Below, piece by piece: positions 8,975-18,594 of a DNA stretch of 64,000 bases. The translations under genes were made by a program, and so were the position numbers. Below the pieces are notes generated by a model. It ran no database searches, was not told the origin of the DNA, and was given only the letters and a program-made list of their open reading frames with translations. Location of the stretch: the NCBI RefSeq assembly GCF_900475675.1, contig NZ_LS483403.1, forward strand, positions 1,054,001 to 1,118,000, in the 5' to 3' direction. The stretch's first letter is position 1, and each line of letters starts with the position of its first letter. The stretch comes from Streptococcus lutetiensis. Its GTDB lineage: Bacteria > Bacillota > Bacilli > Lactobacillales > Streptococcaceae.

Positions 8975-9469
8975 ATGTCTCAACATTATTCTAGACGTCA
9001 AAAATCATCAAAAAAAGATAAAGAACAAGCCCCATCAAAGCACATTAAAAAAGGTTTTTCAGCCCTTCAAAAAACAATTGCTCTTATCGGTTCTATCCTC
9101 AGTATTATCGTAGCAAGTATCACTATCAATAACGCCTTAAAAGGCTCATCAAGTCAAAAGCCAACTGATAAATCGACAACAACTGTTGTGATTAAAGAAG
9201 GTAACAAAGGCAACAACAGTAAAACTGATACTTCTGCATCAACTACATATTCAAGTTCAGCTGCTAACAATAGTGTTTACAATGATGACGCTAATAGCAA
9301 CAATGCATCTTATGACTCTAGCTCAGATTCTACAACTTATAGTTCAAGTGCTGATACAACACAAGACAACACTCAAACAAGTTCACAAGCAACATCTGAT
9401 ACTACTGCAGGAAGTACTACTGAAACATCTGATACTACTGCAGGAAGTGCTACTGAAACAAATCAATAA
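8975..9469 (+). CDS. Membrane-anchored Ser/Thr-rich protein, DUF6556-like
   Basis: The 164-aa product has a short basic cytoplasmic N-terminus (residues 1-32, many K/R) and one membrane segment (about 33-55, TIALIGSILSIIVASITI). A long outside tail of Ser, Thr, Asn and Asp follows. The tail ends in two near-identical 11-residue units (TSDTTAGS-T/A-TE). It looks like a streptococcal membrane-surface protein of the DUF6556 type; the function is unknown. The low-complexity tail could span the wall or be O-glycosylated, but that is inference. It is followed by a terminator and then folC. Confidence 0.7.
   Translation: MSQHYSRRQKSSKKDKEQAPSKHIKKGFSALQKTIALIGSILSIIVASITINNALKGSSSQKPTDKSTTTVVIKEGNKGNNSKTDTSASTTYSSSAANNSVYNDDANSNNASYDSSSDSTTYSSSADTTQDNTQTSSQATSDTTAGSTTETSDTTAGSATETNQ
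9392..9457 (+). repeat. Two 33-bp tandem repeats in the DUF6556-like gene
   Basis: Two 33-bp units at 9392-9424 and 9425-9457 differ at one base (AGTACT versus AGTGCT). They encode the repeated 11-residue unit at the protein's C-terminus. Confidence 0.9.
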
Positions 9470-9475
9470 AATCAA

Positions 9476-9520
9476 AGAGGAATGGGACGATAAAATTCCT
9501 TATCATCCCACCTCTTTTTT
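9476..9520 (+). terminator. Terminator after the DUF6556-like gene
   Basis: A long hairpin, AGAGG-x-TGGGA-x-GATAA pairing with TTATCATCCCA-CCTCT, is followed by TTTTTT. It separates the gene from folC. Confidence 0.85.
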
Positions 9521-9538
9521 ACTAGGTAAAATAAACTC

Positions 9539-10783
9539 ATGACTTATATTGAAACGCTAAATTGGATTCACTCTCACAAAGCTAATGGTCGCCGACCAAG
9601 TTTAGAGCGCATGCGCTATCTCCTTAACTTACTTGATAACCCACAAGATAAATTTCCAGCTGTTCATGTTGTGGGAACGAATGGCAAAGGTTCGACAACT
9701 AGTTTTCTCCAACATATCTTAACGGCATCAAGTTATAAAACAGGTACCTTCACATCTCCTTTTATTACGCGCTTTAATGAGCGTATCGCTATCGATGGCA
9801 AAGAAATTTCTGATAGCAATCTGGTTAAAACAGCACAGGCAATTAAACCTATCGTAGATAGTAATGTTTTTCAAGAAAAAGTTGGTAAGGTAACTGAGTT
9901 CGAACTCGTTACAGCCATTATGTTCTGTTACTTTGCAACTATCAATCCTGTCGACGTTGCCGTTATTGAAGCTGGTATTGGAGGTACTTTTGACTCAACC
10001 AATGTCTTTACAGCAAAAGCAGTTATTTGCCCATCAATCAGTATCGACCATCAAGAAACACTTGGCAAAACTCTCACTGAAATTGCTGGTCATAAAGCTG
10101 GTGTTTTAAATCCTCATATTCCTTTTATTTTTGGAGAAATGACACCAGAGGTCCAAAAAGTATTTCATCAAAAAGCTAAAGAGCTTGATTGTCCAACATA
10201 TGAACTAGATAAAGAATTCTCAATCAGAGAAAATGGTAAAAATTTTGATTTTCATTATCAAGATATGACCATTTCAAACATCACTTTATCAATGTTAGGT
10301 CATCATCAACGAACTAATGCCTCATTAGCTGCTATGACTGCTATCATTCTTAAATTGCATTTCAAAAATATTACTAAAACAACTATCAAAAATAGCTTAG
10401 AAAACACTGTTTGGGCTGGACGGTGTGAGCTAATACGACCAAACCTTATGTTAGATGGTGCACATAACGAAGATTCGGTTGCAAAATTAGTCGATGTGCT
10501 AAAAAAAGACTTTTCAAATCGCAACATTCACATCCTCTTTGCAGGCTTAAGGCGTAAGCCTTTGACAAAAATGCTCGAAGAACTATCCGTATTTGACTTA
10601 GCAGTGACTAGTTTTAATTTCTATCAAGCACAAGCTTTGTCAGATTATCCTGAAAAATACAAAAAAGTTGCTGATTACAAAGACTGGCTTGCTGACGCCG
10701 AAAATAATCCTGAAGATTTCTTTGTTGTCACCGGTTCACTTTATTTCATCTCAGAAGTTCGTAACTTTTTACTCAATCAATAA
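9539..10783 (+). CDS. folC: Folylpolyglutamate / dihydrofolate synthase family protein
   Basis: The 414-aa Mur-ligase-fold enzyme carries the ATP loop GTNGKGSTTSF (about residues 46-56). Further family motifs are TSPFITRFNERI, EAGIGGTFDSTNV and, in the C-terminal domain, LDGAHNEDS. It adds glutamates to folates and may also form dihydrofolate. The SD before the ATG is weak. Streptococci commonly have two FolC-like proteins; whether this is the main one cannot be decided here, and no other folate genes are adjacent. Confidence 0.9.
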   Translation: MTYIETLNWIHSHKANGRRPSLERMRYLLNLLDNPQDKFPAVHVVGTNGKGSTTSFLQHILTASSYKTGTFTSPFITRFNERIAIDGKEISDSNLVKTAQAIKPIVDSNVFQEKVGKVTEFELVTAIMFCYFATINPVDVAVIEAGIGGTFDSTNVFTAKAVICPSISIDHQETLGKTLTEIAGHKAGVLNPHIPFIFGEMTPEVQKVFHQKAKELDCPTYELDKEFSIRENGKNFDFHYQDMTISNITLSMLGHHQRTNASLAAMTAIILKLHFKNITKTTIKNSLENTVWAGRCELIRPNLMLDGAHNEDSVAKLVDVLKKDFSNRNIHILFAGLRRKPLTKMLEELSVFDLAVTSFNFYQAQALSDYPEKYKKVADYKDWLADAENNPEDFFVVTGSLYFISEVRNFLLNQ

Positions 10784-10815
10784 TCCCACCTGATTTTCAG
10801 ATGGGATTTCTTTTT
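10782..10815 (+). terminator. Terminator after folC
   Basis: The stem AATCCCA-CTGA/TCAG-TGGGATT with a TTT loop is followed by a T-rich stretch on the plus strand. It lies between convergent folC and the dehydrogenase gene. Confidence 0.8.
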
Positions 10816-10817
10816 GT

Positions 10818-11735
10818 TTAGTTCAAACTTTCAGCAAATTTACGTTTAATGAAGTCAGCTGACTTTTCAAGTTTAGCTTCTTCATCAGCTGGCAAAGTTA
10901 ATTTAACTTGCTCGATAATACCTTCTCGTCCAACGATAGCTGGGTAGCTGAGGTAAGTATCTAGTGGTTCGTAGTAATTAGAAACCGGTAATTCTTCATG
11001 GCTATCTGAAACAACTGCGATTGCCAAGCGAATAGCTGCACTAGCAATCCCATAGCTTGTGTATTTTTTACCATAAAAGACCGCATGTCCACCAATCATG
11101 GCTTCATGTGCAATTTCCTCAAGCGTCGCTTGGTCTGTAAAGTTAGAAATTGGTTGTCCTTTGACACGAACTTGACTCCAAGCCGTAAATTGTGAATTTC
11201 CATGTTCACCAAGATTATAACCATAGACACTACGCGCATCGACACCAAGGCGTTCAGCAACAGCACGTTTCATACGAGCAGTATCTAGCAAAGTACCTGT
11301 ACCAATAACGCGTTCCTTTGGAAGACCTGAGTAATGTTGATAGAGACTAGTAATGACATCAACTGGATTTGAAATAGCTACAATAATCCCTTTAAACCCA
11401 ACCTCTTTTAGCTTTTTAGCAACCAAAGGCACTTCTTGTGCTGTAAAAGGTAACTCCGCAAAACGGTCTGCATTTGGATTATCTTGAAGTTTGATATTTC
11501 CCAATGCAGAAATAACAACATCTGCATCAGCTAAAGCTTCATAATCATTAATCACAATATTGGCATGTTGATTTAGATTCGCTGCAGCATCACGGAAATC
11601 AACCGCATCTGCGGTGACTTTTTTCTCATTGGTATCAATTAAGACATAATCATCAAAAGCCCCTTGAGCAATCAGTCCATGAGCAACAGTTGAGCCAACA
11701 TGACCCATTCCAATAATTCCAACCTTACGTGACAT
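10818..11735 (-). CDS. L-2-hydroxyisocaproate dehydrogenase (lactate dehydrogenase family)
   Basis: This 305-aa NAD-dependent 2-hydroxyacid dehydrogenase reduces 2-oxo acids such as 2-oxoisocaproate. It has the Rossmann motif [16 protein letters not shown], the [11 protein letters not shown] loop, SNPVDVIT, and the catalytic His in [15 protein letters not shown]. Across its length it matches my memory of Lactobacillus L-HicDH better than ordinary L-LDH. Strong SD AAGGAGG. A terminator upstream separates it from ylbF, so it is probably its own unit. It could recycle NAD+ or act in branched-chain or aromatic keto-acid metabolism. Confidence 0.85.
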   Translation of the reverse strand: MSRKVGIIGMGHVGSTVAHGLIAQGAFDDYVLIDTNEKKVTADAVDFRDAAANLNQHANIVINDYEALADADVVISALGNIKLQDNPNADRFAELPFTAQEVPLVAKKLKEVGFKGIIVAISNPVDVITSLYQHYSGLPKERVIGTGTLLDTARMKRAVAERLGVDARSVYGYNLGEHGNSQFTAWSQVRVKGQPISNFTDQATLEEIAHEAMIGGHAVFYGKKYTSYGIASAAIRLAIAVVSDSHEELPVSNYYEPLDTYLSYPAIVGREGIIEQVKLTLPADEEAKLEKSADFIKRKFAESLN

Positions 11736-11792
11736 AAAACAACCTCCTTATAAAGTTATCAATCATTATAGACCTTTACCTCGAAAAATACG

Positions 11793-11820
11793 AAAAAAAC
11801 CTAACAAGAAATGTTAGGTT
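11793..11820 (-). terminator. Terminator after ylbF
   Basis: Stem AACCTAACA/TGTTAGGTT with a five-base loop and a following T7 run on the minus strand ends the aro operon. Confidence 0.88.
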
Positions 11821-11827
11821 ACAGTTA

Positions 11828-12166
11828 CTATTTCAAAAGATCTTGCAAAGGACCAAAAATAATTTTTTCAAGATCTGCTACATAAACTGACAATGATTGT
11901 TGAGCACCAAGATAAGCTTTAAGAACAGGATTTGCTTCGATTTTAGCACCCAATTCTTGCATTTTAGTTTGTTCATCACCTGTAGGCATTTGACCTGATT
12001 GCAATTTGGCATAAAGGCCTTGTTGGAATTCAGTGAATTCTTTAAACAAAGCTTTTGCTTCTTCGTCAGCATCAATCGCAGCACGACATTCTTGTGCTTT
12101 TTTGTATTCAGGAAGAACACGGATTTCGCGTTCTAGTTCGTTTGCTAAATCATAAATATTTGCCAT
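11828..12166 (-). CDS. YlbF/YmcA family protein (UPF0342)
   Basis: This 112-aa, mostly helical protein starts MANIYDLANELEREIRVLPEYKKAQ and ends with a C-terminal ADLEKIIFGPLQDLLK. It belongs to the YlbF/YmcA (Com_YlbF) superfamily. In B. subtilis family members form the Y-complex, which affects RNase Y activity. The streptococcal copy's role is unknown. It sits 12 nt after tyrA as the last gene of the aro operon, with SD AAAGGAG, and a terminator follows. Confidence 0.85.
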   Translation of the reverse strand: MANIYDLANELEREIRVLPEYKKAQECRAAIDADEEAKALFKEFTEFQQGLYAKLQSGQMPTGDEQTKMQELGAKIEANPVLKAYLGAQQSLSVYVADLEKIIFGPLQDLLK

Positions 12167-12178
12167 AATATTTCTCCT

Positions 12179-13282
12179 TTAAATATGAACTTTATAATCA
12201 GTTTTTTCGCTAATAACTGTTCTAGCATGTTCCAAATCTTTAACATTTTTAAATGAAATTTGTAAAATACCATTAATATCTTCGCGGTTTTCTTCATTAA
12301 CATGAATATTAACCAAAGATGTTCCGCGAAGCAATTCCAAGATTTTTAAGATGACATCTTCTTCATCGGGAACATCAATGAAAAGATCGAAGGCACTTTC
12401 CACGCCACCGCGTTTGTGAATTTGCATTTCTTTACGCGTTTCTTTAGCATGATTGAAGTAATTCCAAATTGCATCCCCATCACCTTGCAAAATAAGCTTC
12501 TTAACCTCATCAAGTCTATCCTTGAAATCATCGATGCGATCAGCAACAGCTTCTTTATTGGTCAAGAGAATACTGGTCCACATGCCTGGTTCACTCTCAG
12601 CAATACGTGTCATATCGCGAAAAGCACCTGCCGCAAAATGATTAGCCATTTCATGCTCTGTTGCGTAATCACCTGCTTGTTCCATCAAACTTGCTGCAAG
12701 GACATGTGGAAAATGTGAAATTTGACTCGTTACACGGTCATGCTCTGCAGCATCGATTTCAATATAACGTGCATGAAGTCCTGATAAAATTTTCTTGAGT
12801 TCATCAATCGTTCCTGCCGTTGTCAAAGAAGATGGTGTGAAAATATAATAAGCATTTTCAAATAAATTCACATCTGCAGCAATTGCTCCCGACTTGTGAG
12901 AACCTGCCATCGGATGTGAGCCGACAAAGCGAACAGACTTACCAGCTAAATATTTTTCTCCTGCTTCAACAATTTCACGTTTTGTTGATCCAGCATCTGT
13001 AATGATTATATTTTCTTTCAGATCCATTTCAGAAAGAGTCTTAATGAACTCAATAGTCTGTTTAATCGGAACCGCCAAAATAATCACATCTGACAGAGGC
13101 GCAAATTCTTTAAAATCTGCTGTCGCTTCATCAACAATCCCACGCTCAAGAGCAACATTTCGTGATTTATCAGAACGATTGTAGCCTAAAATTTTGTAAT
13201 CTGGGTGGTCACGCTTAATTCCTAAGGCAAGAGATCCCCCAATCAAACCTAAACCTGCAACATAAATCACTTTATTTTCCAT
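12179..13282 (-). CDS. tyrA: Prephenate dehydrogenase with C-terminal ACT domain
   Basis: The 367-aa enzyme converts prephenate to 4-hydroxyphenylpyruvate for tyrosine synthesis. It has an NAD Rossmann motif GLGLIGGSLALG near the N-terminus, the SHPMAGSHKSG substrate segment (about residues 125-135), and an ACT regulatory domain in the last ~75 residues (DVILKILELLRGTSLVNIHV). The ACT domain suggests tyrosine feedback. The ATG at 13282 was chosen because GGAG lies 5 nt before it. A hairpin separates it from aroC. Confidence 0.94.
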   Translation of the reverse strand: MENKVIYVAGLGLIGGSLALGIKRDHPDYKILGYNRSDKSRNVALERGIVDEATADFKEFAPLSDVIILAVPIKQTIEFIKTLSEMDLKENIIITDAGSTKREIVEAGEKYLAGKSVRFVGSHPMAGSHKSGAIAADVNLFENAYYIFTPSSLTTAGTIDELKKILSGLHARYIEIDAAEHDRVTSQISHFPHVLAASLMEQAGDYATEHEMANHFAAGAFRDMTRIAESEPGMWTSILLTNKEAVADRIDDFKDRLDEVKKLILQGDGDAIWNYFNHAKETRKEMQIHKRGGVESAFDLFIDVPDEEDVILKILELLRGTSLVNIHVNEENREDINGILQISFKNVKDLEHARTVISEKTDYKVHI

Positions 13283-13318
13283 AGTTTCTCCATTTCCGGA
13301 TAACAATACCTTATAGAA

Positions 13319-13347
13319 AGAAGCTGAGCACTTTTGTCTCAGCTTCT
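13319..13347 (-). terminator. Intercistronic hairpin between aroC and tyrA
   Basis: A perfect 10-bp stem AGAAGCTGAG/CTCAGCTTCT is followed on the minus strand by only TTTCTAT. It may act as a weak terminator or an mRNA end-protecting hairpin, reducing tyrA relative to upstream genes. Confidence 0.6.
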
Positions 13348-13363
13348 GTCAACTGTTTATGCA

Positions 13364-14530
13364 TTAAAAATGTTTGACATAATCACGATGACGAGCGACA
13401 GCTTCTTTTAATTCTTCGAGATTGTCAGAAGAGAATTTTTCAAGAATCTCATCAGCCACAACCGTTGCCACAACTGCTTCCATAACAACACCTGCTGCTG
13501 GAAGAGCCGTTGGATCTGAACGTTCGACAGTTGCTTTATAAGGCTCGTGAGTTTCAATATCAACTGACATCAAAGGTTTATAAAGCGTTGGGATAGGTTT
13601 CATGACACCACGCACAACAATAGGTTGTCCGTTTGTCATACCACCTTCAAAACCACCAAGATTATTAGTACGACGTGTATAACCTTCTTCTTCGTTCCAG
13701 AGGATTTCATCCATTACTTGACTACCTTTAAGATAACCATCTTTGAAACCAAGTCCAAATTCCACACCTTTAAAGGCATTAATTGAAACAACGGCACCAG
13801 CAATCTTAGCATCAAGTTTCTTATCCCATTGTACATATGAACCAAGTCCGACAGGAACACCACCAACAACTGTTTCGACAACACCACCGATGGTATCTCC
13901 GTCTTTTTTGATTTGGTCAATATAATCCTTGATTTCTTGCTCACGTTCTTGGTTAACAATTGACACTTCAGATTGTATAGCTAATTCTTTAATTTGTGAA
14001 ACAGTAAGTCCTTCTGGAACATCAACTTCTTTACCGCCAAAAACCACAACGTGGTTAGCAATTTCAATGTCCAACTCAGCCAAAATACGTTTTGCCACAG
14101 CACCAACTACCACACGCATTGTTGTTTCACGCGCAGAAGAACGTTCGAGAGAATTACGCAAATCTTCAAAGCGATACTTCATTCCACCTACAAGGTCAGC
14201 ATGCCCAGGACGAGGATGAGTGATTTTGCGTTTTGTTTTAAGAATGTCATCAATATCTTCAACAGCCATAATATCTAACCATTTTTCATGGTCTTTATTG
14301 ATGACATGAAGTGTAATCGGTGCTCCTATTGTTTTTCCATGACGCACGCCAGATGTGATTTCAACCTTATCTGACTCAATTTTCATTCGTCCGCCACGGC
14401 CGTAACCGCCTTGACGACGCTTCAAATCAACATTAATATCTTCGGCAGTTAAAGGAAGCCCAGCAGGAACTCCTTCAATAATAGCCGTTAAACGCGGTCC
14501 GTGAGATTCACCAGCTGTCAAATATCTCAT
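13364..14530 (-). CDS. aroC: Chorismate synthase
   Basis: This 388-aa FMN-dependent enzyme converts EPSP to chorismate, the branch-point of aromatic synthesis. Signatures are GESHGPRL at the N-terminus, [14 protein letters not shown] (about residues 128-141), and [21 protein letters not shown] near the C-terminus. It starts 1 nt after the aroB stop. Length is normal for Firmicutes. Confidence 0.97.
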   Translation of the reverse strand: MRYLTAGESHGPRLTAIIEGVPAGLPLTAEDINVDLKRRQGGYGRGGRMKIESDKVEITSGVRHGKTIGAPITLHVINKDHEKWLDIMAVEDIDDILKTKRKITHPRPGHADLVGGMKYRFEDLRNSLERSSARETTMRVVVGAVAKRILAELDIEIANHVVVFGGKEVDVPEGLTVSQIKELAIQSEVSIVNQEREQEIKDYIDQIKKDGDTIGGVVETVVGGVPVGLGSYVQWDKKLDAKIAGAVVSINAFKGVEFGLGFKDGYLKGSQVMDEILWNEEEGYTRRTNNLGGFEGGMTNGQPIVVRGVMKPIPTLYKPLMSVDIETHEPYKATVERSDPTALPAAGVVMEAVVATVVADEILEKFSSDNLEELKEAVARHRDYVKHF

Positions 14531-14531
14531 A

Positions 14532-15599
14532 TTATTTCTCCAAATACTCTTTCACCTCTTCAAGGGGGATCTGATTGATCGCTGCACTACCAAGCTCTGG
14601 CACAATGACGGTCTTAATCATTTTACCACGGGCTTTTTTGTCATGTACTAAAGCTCCATAAAGCACCTCAACATCCCATGGTTGGTAGTCTGTTGGCAAA
14701 CCAAATTTTTGGCACATTTCAAAAATCTCTTTAGTGATACCTTTAGGCATTAAGCCTTTTGCTTCGGCAACACGAGAAATTTGTACCATACCAATGGCAA
14801 CAGCTTCACCATGCATCACTTTACCATAGCCTGCAGTTGCTTCAACAGCATGGCCAATGGTGTGACCAAAATTAAGGTAAAGACGAACACCATTATCAAG
14901 TTCATCTTCTACAACAACTTTACGTTTTACATTACATGAGCGATAAATAATGCTTTCTGCATGTTTTAAAATACTTTCAGGCGAACCATCCATAGCAGAA
15001 AGTTCGTTCCAAAGTTCAACGTCTTCAATCAAACCATACTTGATAACTTCCCCCATACCTTCAATGAGTTCTCGTTTTCCAAGCGTTTGAAGGGTTTCAG
15101 GATCGATTAAAACACCATCTGGTTGCGTAAATGTTCCAACCATATTTTTAGCAAATGGTGTATTAACACCTGTTTTACCACCAATTGATGAATCCACTTG
15201 AGCCGTTAGACTCGTCGGAATTTGCAAGAAATGAATTCCGCGCATATAAGTAGACGCTACGAAACCAGCTAAATCTCCAACAACACCTCCGCCAAGCGCA
15301 ACGATTCCATCGCTACGTGTCATACCATTTCTAACCAAAAATTCATATACTTTATTGACTGTTTGAAGATTTTTTGAAGCTTCACCTTCTAGAAAATCAA
15401 AAACAATCACTTCAAAGCCAGCATTTTCGATACTGAGCTTTACTTTTTCGGCATACAAACTTCCAACTTGGTTATCTGTAATAAGGGCGATTTTTTGAGG
15501 TTGCCAAAGTGATTTCACCCAATCACCGGCTTTAACTAAGACACCTTTTTCAATCACAATATCATAAGGTGTTTGTGGGAGATTAACATTCAATTTCAT
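14532..15599 (-). CDS. aroB: 3-dehydroquinate synthase
   Basis: The 355-aa NAD- and metal-dependent enzyme makes 3-dehydroquinate from DAHP. The hallmark [20 protein letters not shown] (about residues 95-114), [24 protein letters not shown] active-site region and [11 protein letters not shown] metal ligand region are present. The ATG at 15599 has AGGTGA about 6 nt upstream; a GTG three codons earlier lies inside that SD. It sits in order aroD-aroE-aroB-aroC. Confidence 0.96.
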   Translation of the reverse strand: MKLNVNLPQTPYDIVIEKGVLVKAGDWVKSLWQPQKIALITDNQVGSLYAEKVKLSIENAGFEVIVFDFLEGEASKNLQTVNKVYEFLVRNGMTRSDGIVALGGGVVGDLAGFVASTYMRGIHFLQIPTSLTAQVDSSIGGKTGVNTPFAKNMVGTFTQPDGVLIDPETLQTLGKRELIEGMGEVIKYGLIEDVELWNELSAMDGSPESILKHAESIIYRSCNVKRKVVVEDELDNGVRLYLNFGHTIGHAVEATAGYGKVMHGEAVAIGMVQISRVAEAKGLMPKGITKEIFEMCQKFGLPTDYQPWDVEVLYGALVHDKKARGKMIKTVIVPELGSAAINQIPLEEVKEYLEK

Positions 15600-15620
15600 T
15601 AGCGTCACCTATTTTTTATC

Positions 15621-16490
15621 CTATTTTGTATTGTACTTTTCTTCCAAAGCTGACCAAATCTCAGCCGTTGGCATAGTCTCACCAGTCCAGATTTCAAAAG
15701 CTTCTGCTGCTTGGTATAACAACATACCCAAGCCATTAAGCGCTTTGAGACCTTTGCTTCGAGCTAATTTCAAGAATGGTGTTTCAAATGGTTGATAAAT
15801 CGTGTCAGCCACCAAAAGACCTTCAGGAAATTCGAAGTCTTCCGTGATAATCATTGATTTACCATCCATTCCAACACTTGTCGCATTGACAAAAAGTTGT
15901 GATTCTAACACTTTTTCTTGAATTGTCTTCAAATCTTCGACTGGATAAACAGTAATAGATACACCAGTTTTATCAGAAAGTTCTTGTGCTTTTTGGCCTG
16001 TCGCTTCCAAGAACTGTGTCTGATTAAAAATGTTAATATGACCTGCTCCATTAAGAGCTGCTTGGGCAATAAGAGCTGTCGCAGCTCCACCACCACCAAG
16101 AATAGTCATTGTCTTGCCTTTAACATCAAAATCAGCAAAAGTTGAAAGACTTCTAAAGAAACCAATACCATCAGTATTGTGACCAACTAATTTGCCGTCA
16201 CGATTAATAACTGTATTAACCGCACCAATCAAGGCAGCAGAGTCTGTCAACTCATCCATATAAGGCATGACTTTTTGTTTGTATGGCATTGAAATATTCA
16301 CACCAAACATGTCATAACGTTTAACATTTTCCAAAGTAACCGCTAGGTCTTCCTCAGGAATATCCCAGGCAACATAAACACCATTTACACCTGTTTTATC
16401 AAAAGCGTAATTGTGAATAAATGGTGAAATAGAGTGTTTAATCGGTGTTGCCACGACAGCCGCTAAGCGAGTGTATCCATCAATCTGCAT
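15621..16490 (-). CDS. aroE: Shikimate dehydrogenase
   Basis: This 289-aa NADP enzyme reduces 3-dehydroshikimate. Substrate motif SISPFIHN (residues 21-28), catalytic Lys in [18 protein letters not shown], and a glycine-rich [12 protein letters not shown] loop are visible. The start at 16490 follows GGGAGG by 6 nt and lies 11 nt inside the end of aroD, so the two are coupled. Confidence 0.96.
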   Translation of the reverse strand: MQIDGYTRLAAVVATPIKHSISPFIHNYAFDKTGVNGVYVAWDIPEEDLAVTLENVKRYDMFGVNISMPYKQKVMPYMDELTDSAALIGAVNTVINRDGKLVGHNTDGIGFFRSLSTFADFDVKGKTMTILGGGGAATALIAQAALNGAGHINIFNQTQFLEATGQKAQELSDKTGVSITVYPVEDLKTIQEKVLESQLFVNATSVGMDGKSMIITEDFEFPEGLLVADTIYQPFETPFLKLARSKGLKALNGLGMLLYQAAEAFEIWTGETMPTAEIWSALEEKYNTK

Positions 16491-17157
16491 CAAGTACCTC
16501 CCTAATACGTTTCATATCAGCAAGAGCAACCTGTCCAGGTGCACTTGCTTGGTCTAGGCTTGCAAATGACCATGATGAGCCGAATACATCAACAGCAAAA
16601 CGTGAAACACGTCCTAGTTTGCCCATTGACATAGTCGCATACTCTTGTTCAGGATTTAGTGTTTTAAATCCACGAGTGTAGTTCATCAAGTCAATAACAT
16701 CTTGTTCACTTTGGGGCATAACAGCAACCTTAACTACACGAGGAGCTAGGGCTGTTAATTCAGAAAATGATTCCATCAAGTTTTCAGGAGTCTCTTCAAA
16801 ATTATGATAAGACAAAACTAGATTTGGAAACTCTAACATTTGTTGAAAGGCTTCTTTATGTGAAAAATATTCAAAATCGATATAATCTGGGTGGTAAATA
16901 GCATTAATATTTTTCAAAAGTTCAACGTATTCGTCATCAGATAAGTTAAGATTACCACCTTCTTTATCTGTGCGAATGGTAAAAATAATTTCTCTGCCGG
17001 AAAATTTTTCAAAGATAGCTGGCGCAACTGTCATGATATCTTCTTTGGCTAGGTAATCAGCTCGCCATTCAATGATATCCACATCTTCAAATCTCGAAAT
17101 ATCAATCGACTGCGCCTCTTCTAAATCTTTCGGCATAATAGGTACTACTATTTTCAT
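16480..17157 (-). CDS. aroD: Type I 3-dehydroquinate dehydratase
   Basis: The 225-aa class I (Schiff-base) enzyme converts 3-dehydroquinate to 3-dehydroshikimate. Motifs are IIEWRADY near residue 30, SYHNFEETP with the catalytic His, and [14 protein letters not shown] with the Schiff-base Lys. Its ATG overlaps the upstream methyltransferase stop as ATGA. It is the first pathway enzyme of the aro operon. Confidence 0.96.
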   Translation of the reverse strand: MKIVVPIMPKDLEEAQSIDISRFEDVDIIEWRADYLAKEDIMTVAPAIFEKFSGREIIFTIRTDKEGGNLNLSDDEYVELLKNINAIYHPDYIDFEYFSHKEAFQQMLEFPNLVLSYHNFEETPENLMESFSELTALAPRVVKVAVMPQSEQDVIDLMNYTRGFKTLNPEQEYATMSMGKLGRVSRFAVDVFGSSWSFASLDQASAPGQVALADMKRIREVLDAD

Positions 17158-18317
17158 TTCTCAACCTTTATTGTAAATACTTTCAAATAATTACTGCTCA
17201 TGTCTGCTTTATTAATAGTGAAATCACTTGGCAATTGTTGCAAGCGAATATATTCATGCTTAACAGAAGCAAACCCTTTTTCCAATTGTTTCTTAAATTG
17301 TGCCACAGTCAAATTAGCTGCATTGGTAGAAGCAATGATTGTTCCATCATCTGACAAGACTTCTAGTGCTTGGCTAATGAGACGGTGATAGTCTTTAGCA
17401 ACTGAAAATATTTGTTTTTTATTACGAGCAAAACTTGGTGGATCGATAACAATCAAATCAAAAGTCAAGTTTTTACGTTTAGCGTATTTGAAATATTCAA
17501 AAACATCCATGACCACAAAATGATGATTTGTCATATCAAGGCCATTGGCATCAAAATGCGCTTGAGACAGTTCACGAGAACGTTTAGCTAAGTCTACAGA
17601 AGTTGTTTCAATCGCACCACCCATGGCTGCTGCAACTGAAAAAGCTGCTGTGTAAGAAAACATGTTTAGCACACGTTTTCCAAGACCTAGTTCATTAATT
17701 AAAGCATCACGGACTTCATGTTGATCTAAAAAGATGCCTGTCATCAGACCATCATTCATGAAAACACTGTATTTGACACCATTTTCCAAAATGGTAAAGG
17801 TTTCAGGTGCTTCTTGACCATAAATGTGAGCTGACTCATAATCAAGTCCTTTAAAGCGAATTTTTTCATATCCGCCTTTAACCGCAGGATAAACTTTTTG
17901 AAAGGCTTTAACGATGATATCACGATACTGATAAACAAAAGTGTTGTACCAAGAAAATACAACAAAATCAGCATAACGATCTATCGTCACACCACCGAAA
18001 TTATCGCCATCTTGATTAAACAATCGATAGGCTGTTGTCAAATCAGAGTTTTCAAAGTGTTGACGCTTCTGCTTAGCCTTGCTAAACAAGCTTTCAAAAT
18101 AAGACTCTGTCAAATCAATCTTACCATTTCCTAAGAACCAACCGATTCCTTTATTTTGACGAGACAGGTAAGCCGTTCCTAAAAACTGACGTGAGTGATT
18201 GTAAAGAGCAACCAGCTGATTATCTAAATCAAGTTGATGAAAATCTTTTCCATCCAAAAGTTGAATACCACGTTTAATATTCTTTTCAACGAAAGAATCC
18301 ACGTATAGTTTGTTCAT
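17154..18317 (-). CDS. Class I rRNA (cytosine) methyltransferase, RlmI/YwbD-like
   Basis: This 387-aa protein has an N-terminal PUA-like region (about residues 1-75), a central beta domain, and a SAM-binding Rossmann domain ([20 protein letters not shown]). The DPPSF motif ([12 protein letters not shown]) is typical of RlmI-type 23S rRNA m5C methyltransferases. It is the first gene of the aro operon and overlaps aroD by 4 nt. There is no obvious functional link to aromatic synthesis. The exact target base is unknown. Confidence 0.85.
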   Translation of the reverse strand: MNKLYVDSFVEKNIKRGIQLLDGKDFHQLDLDNQLVALYNHSRQFLGTAYLSRQNKGIGWFLGNGKIDLTESYFESLFSKAKQKRQHFENSDLTTAYRLFNQDGDNFGGVTIDRYADFVVFSWYNTFVYQYRDIIVKAFQKVYPAVKGGYEKIRFKGLDYESAHIYGQEAPETFTILENGVKYSVFMNDGLMTGIFLDQHEVRDALINELGLGKRVLNMFSYTAAFSVAAAMGGAIETTSVDLAKRSRELSQAHFDANGLDMTNHHFVVMDVFEYFKYAKRKNLTFDLIVIDPPSFARNKKQIFSVAKDYHRLISQALEVLSDDGTIIASTNAANLTVAQFKKQLEKGFASVKHEYIRLQQLPSDFTINKADMSSNYLKVFTIKVEK

Positions 18318-18594
18318 GAAGCTTATTATATCAAAAATTCAGAATTTTTCCCACTAAATTTTATATTTCACAGGCATAAGAATCAACTTTTGAGGGGGAC
18401 TTTATGAAGGATTAGAGGAGTAAACTAGATAACAGAGTCATTTTTACGTCTAATACACTAAAAATAGTGGTCGCTTAACCGAAATTTTGCCTTAAAATCC
18501 GCTACAGTTCCTTATACTAAAAAATTTATCTTTGTGATATAATTGAAACTGAGATTTTATCTTTAGGAAAAAAAGAATAAAGGAAGTTCCTACA

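Noticed and set aside
18318..18594. Possible gene in the 277-bp gap before ltaS
   Set aside because: Only very short frames are present. It holds a likely -10 (TATAAT near 18537) and AT-rich leader, with no gene evident.
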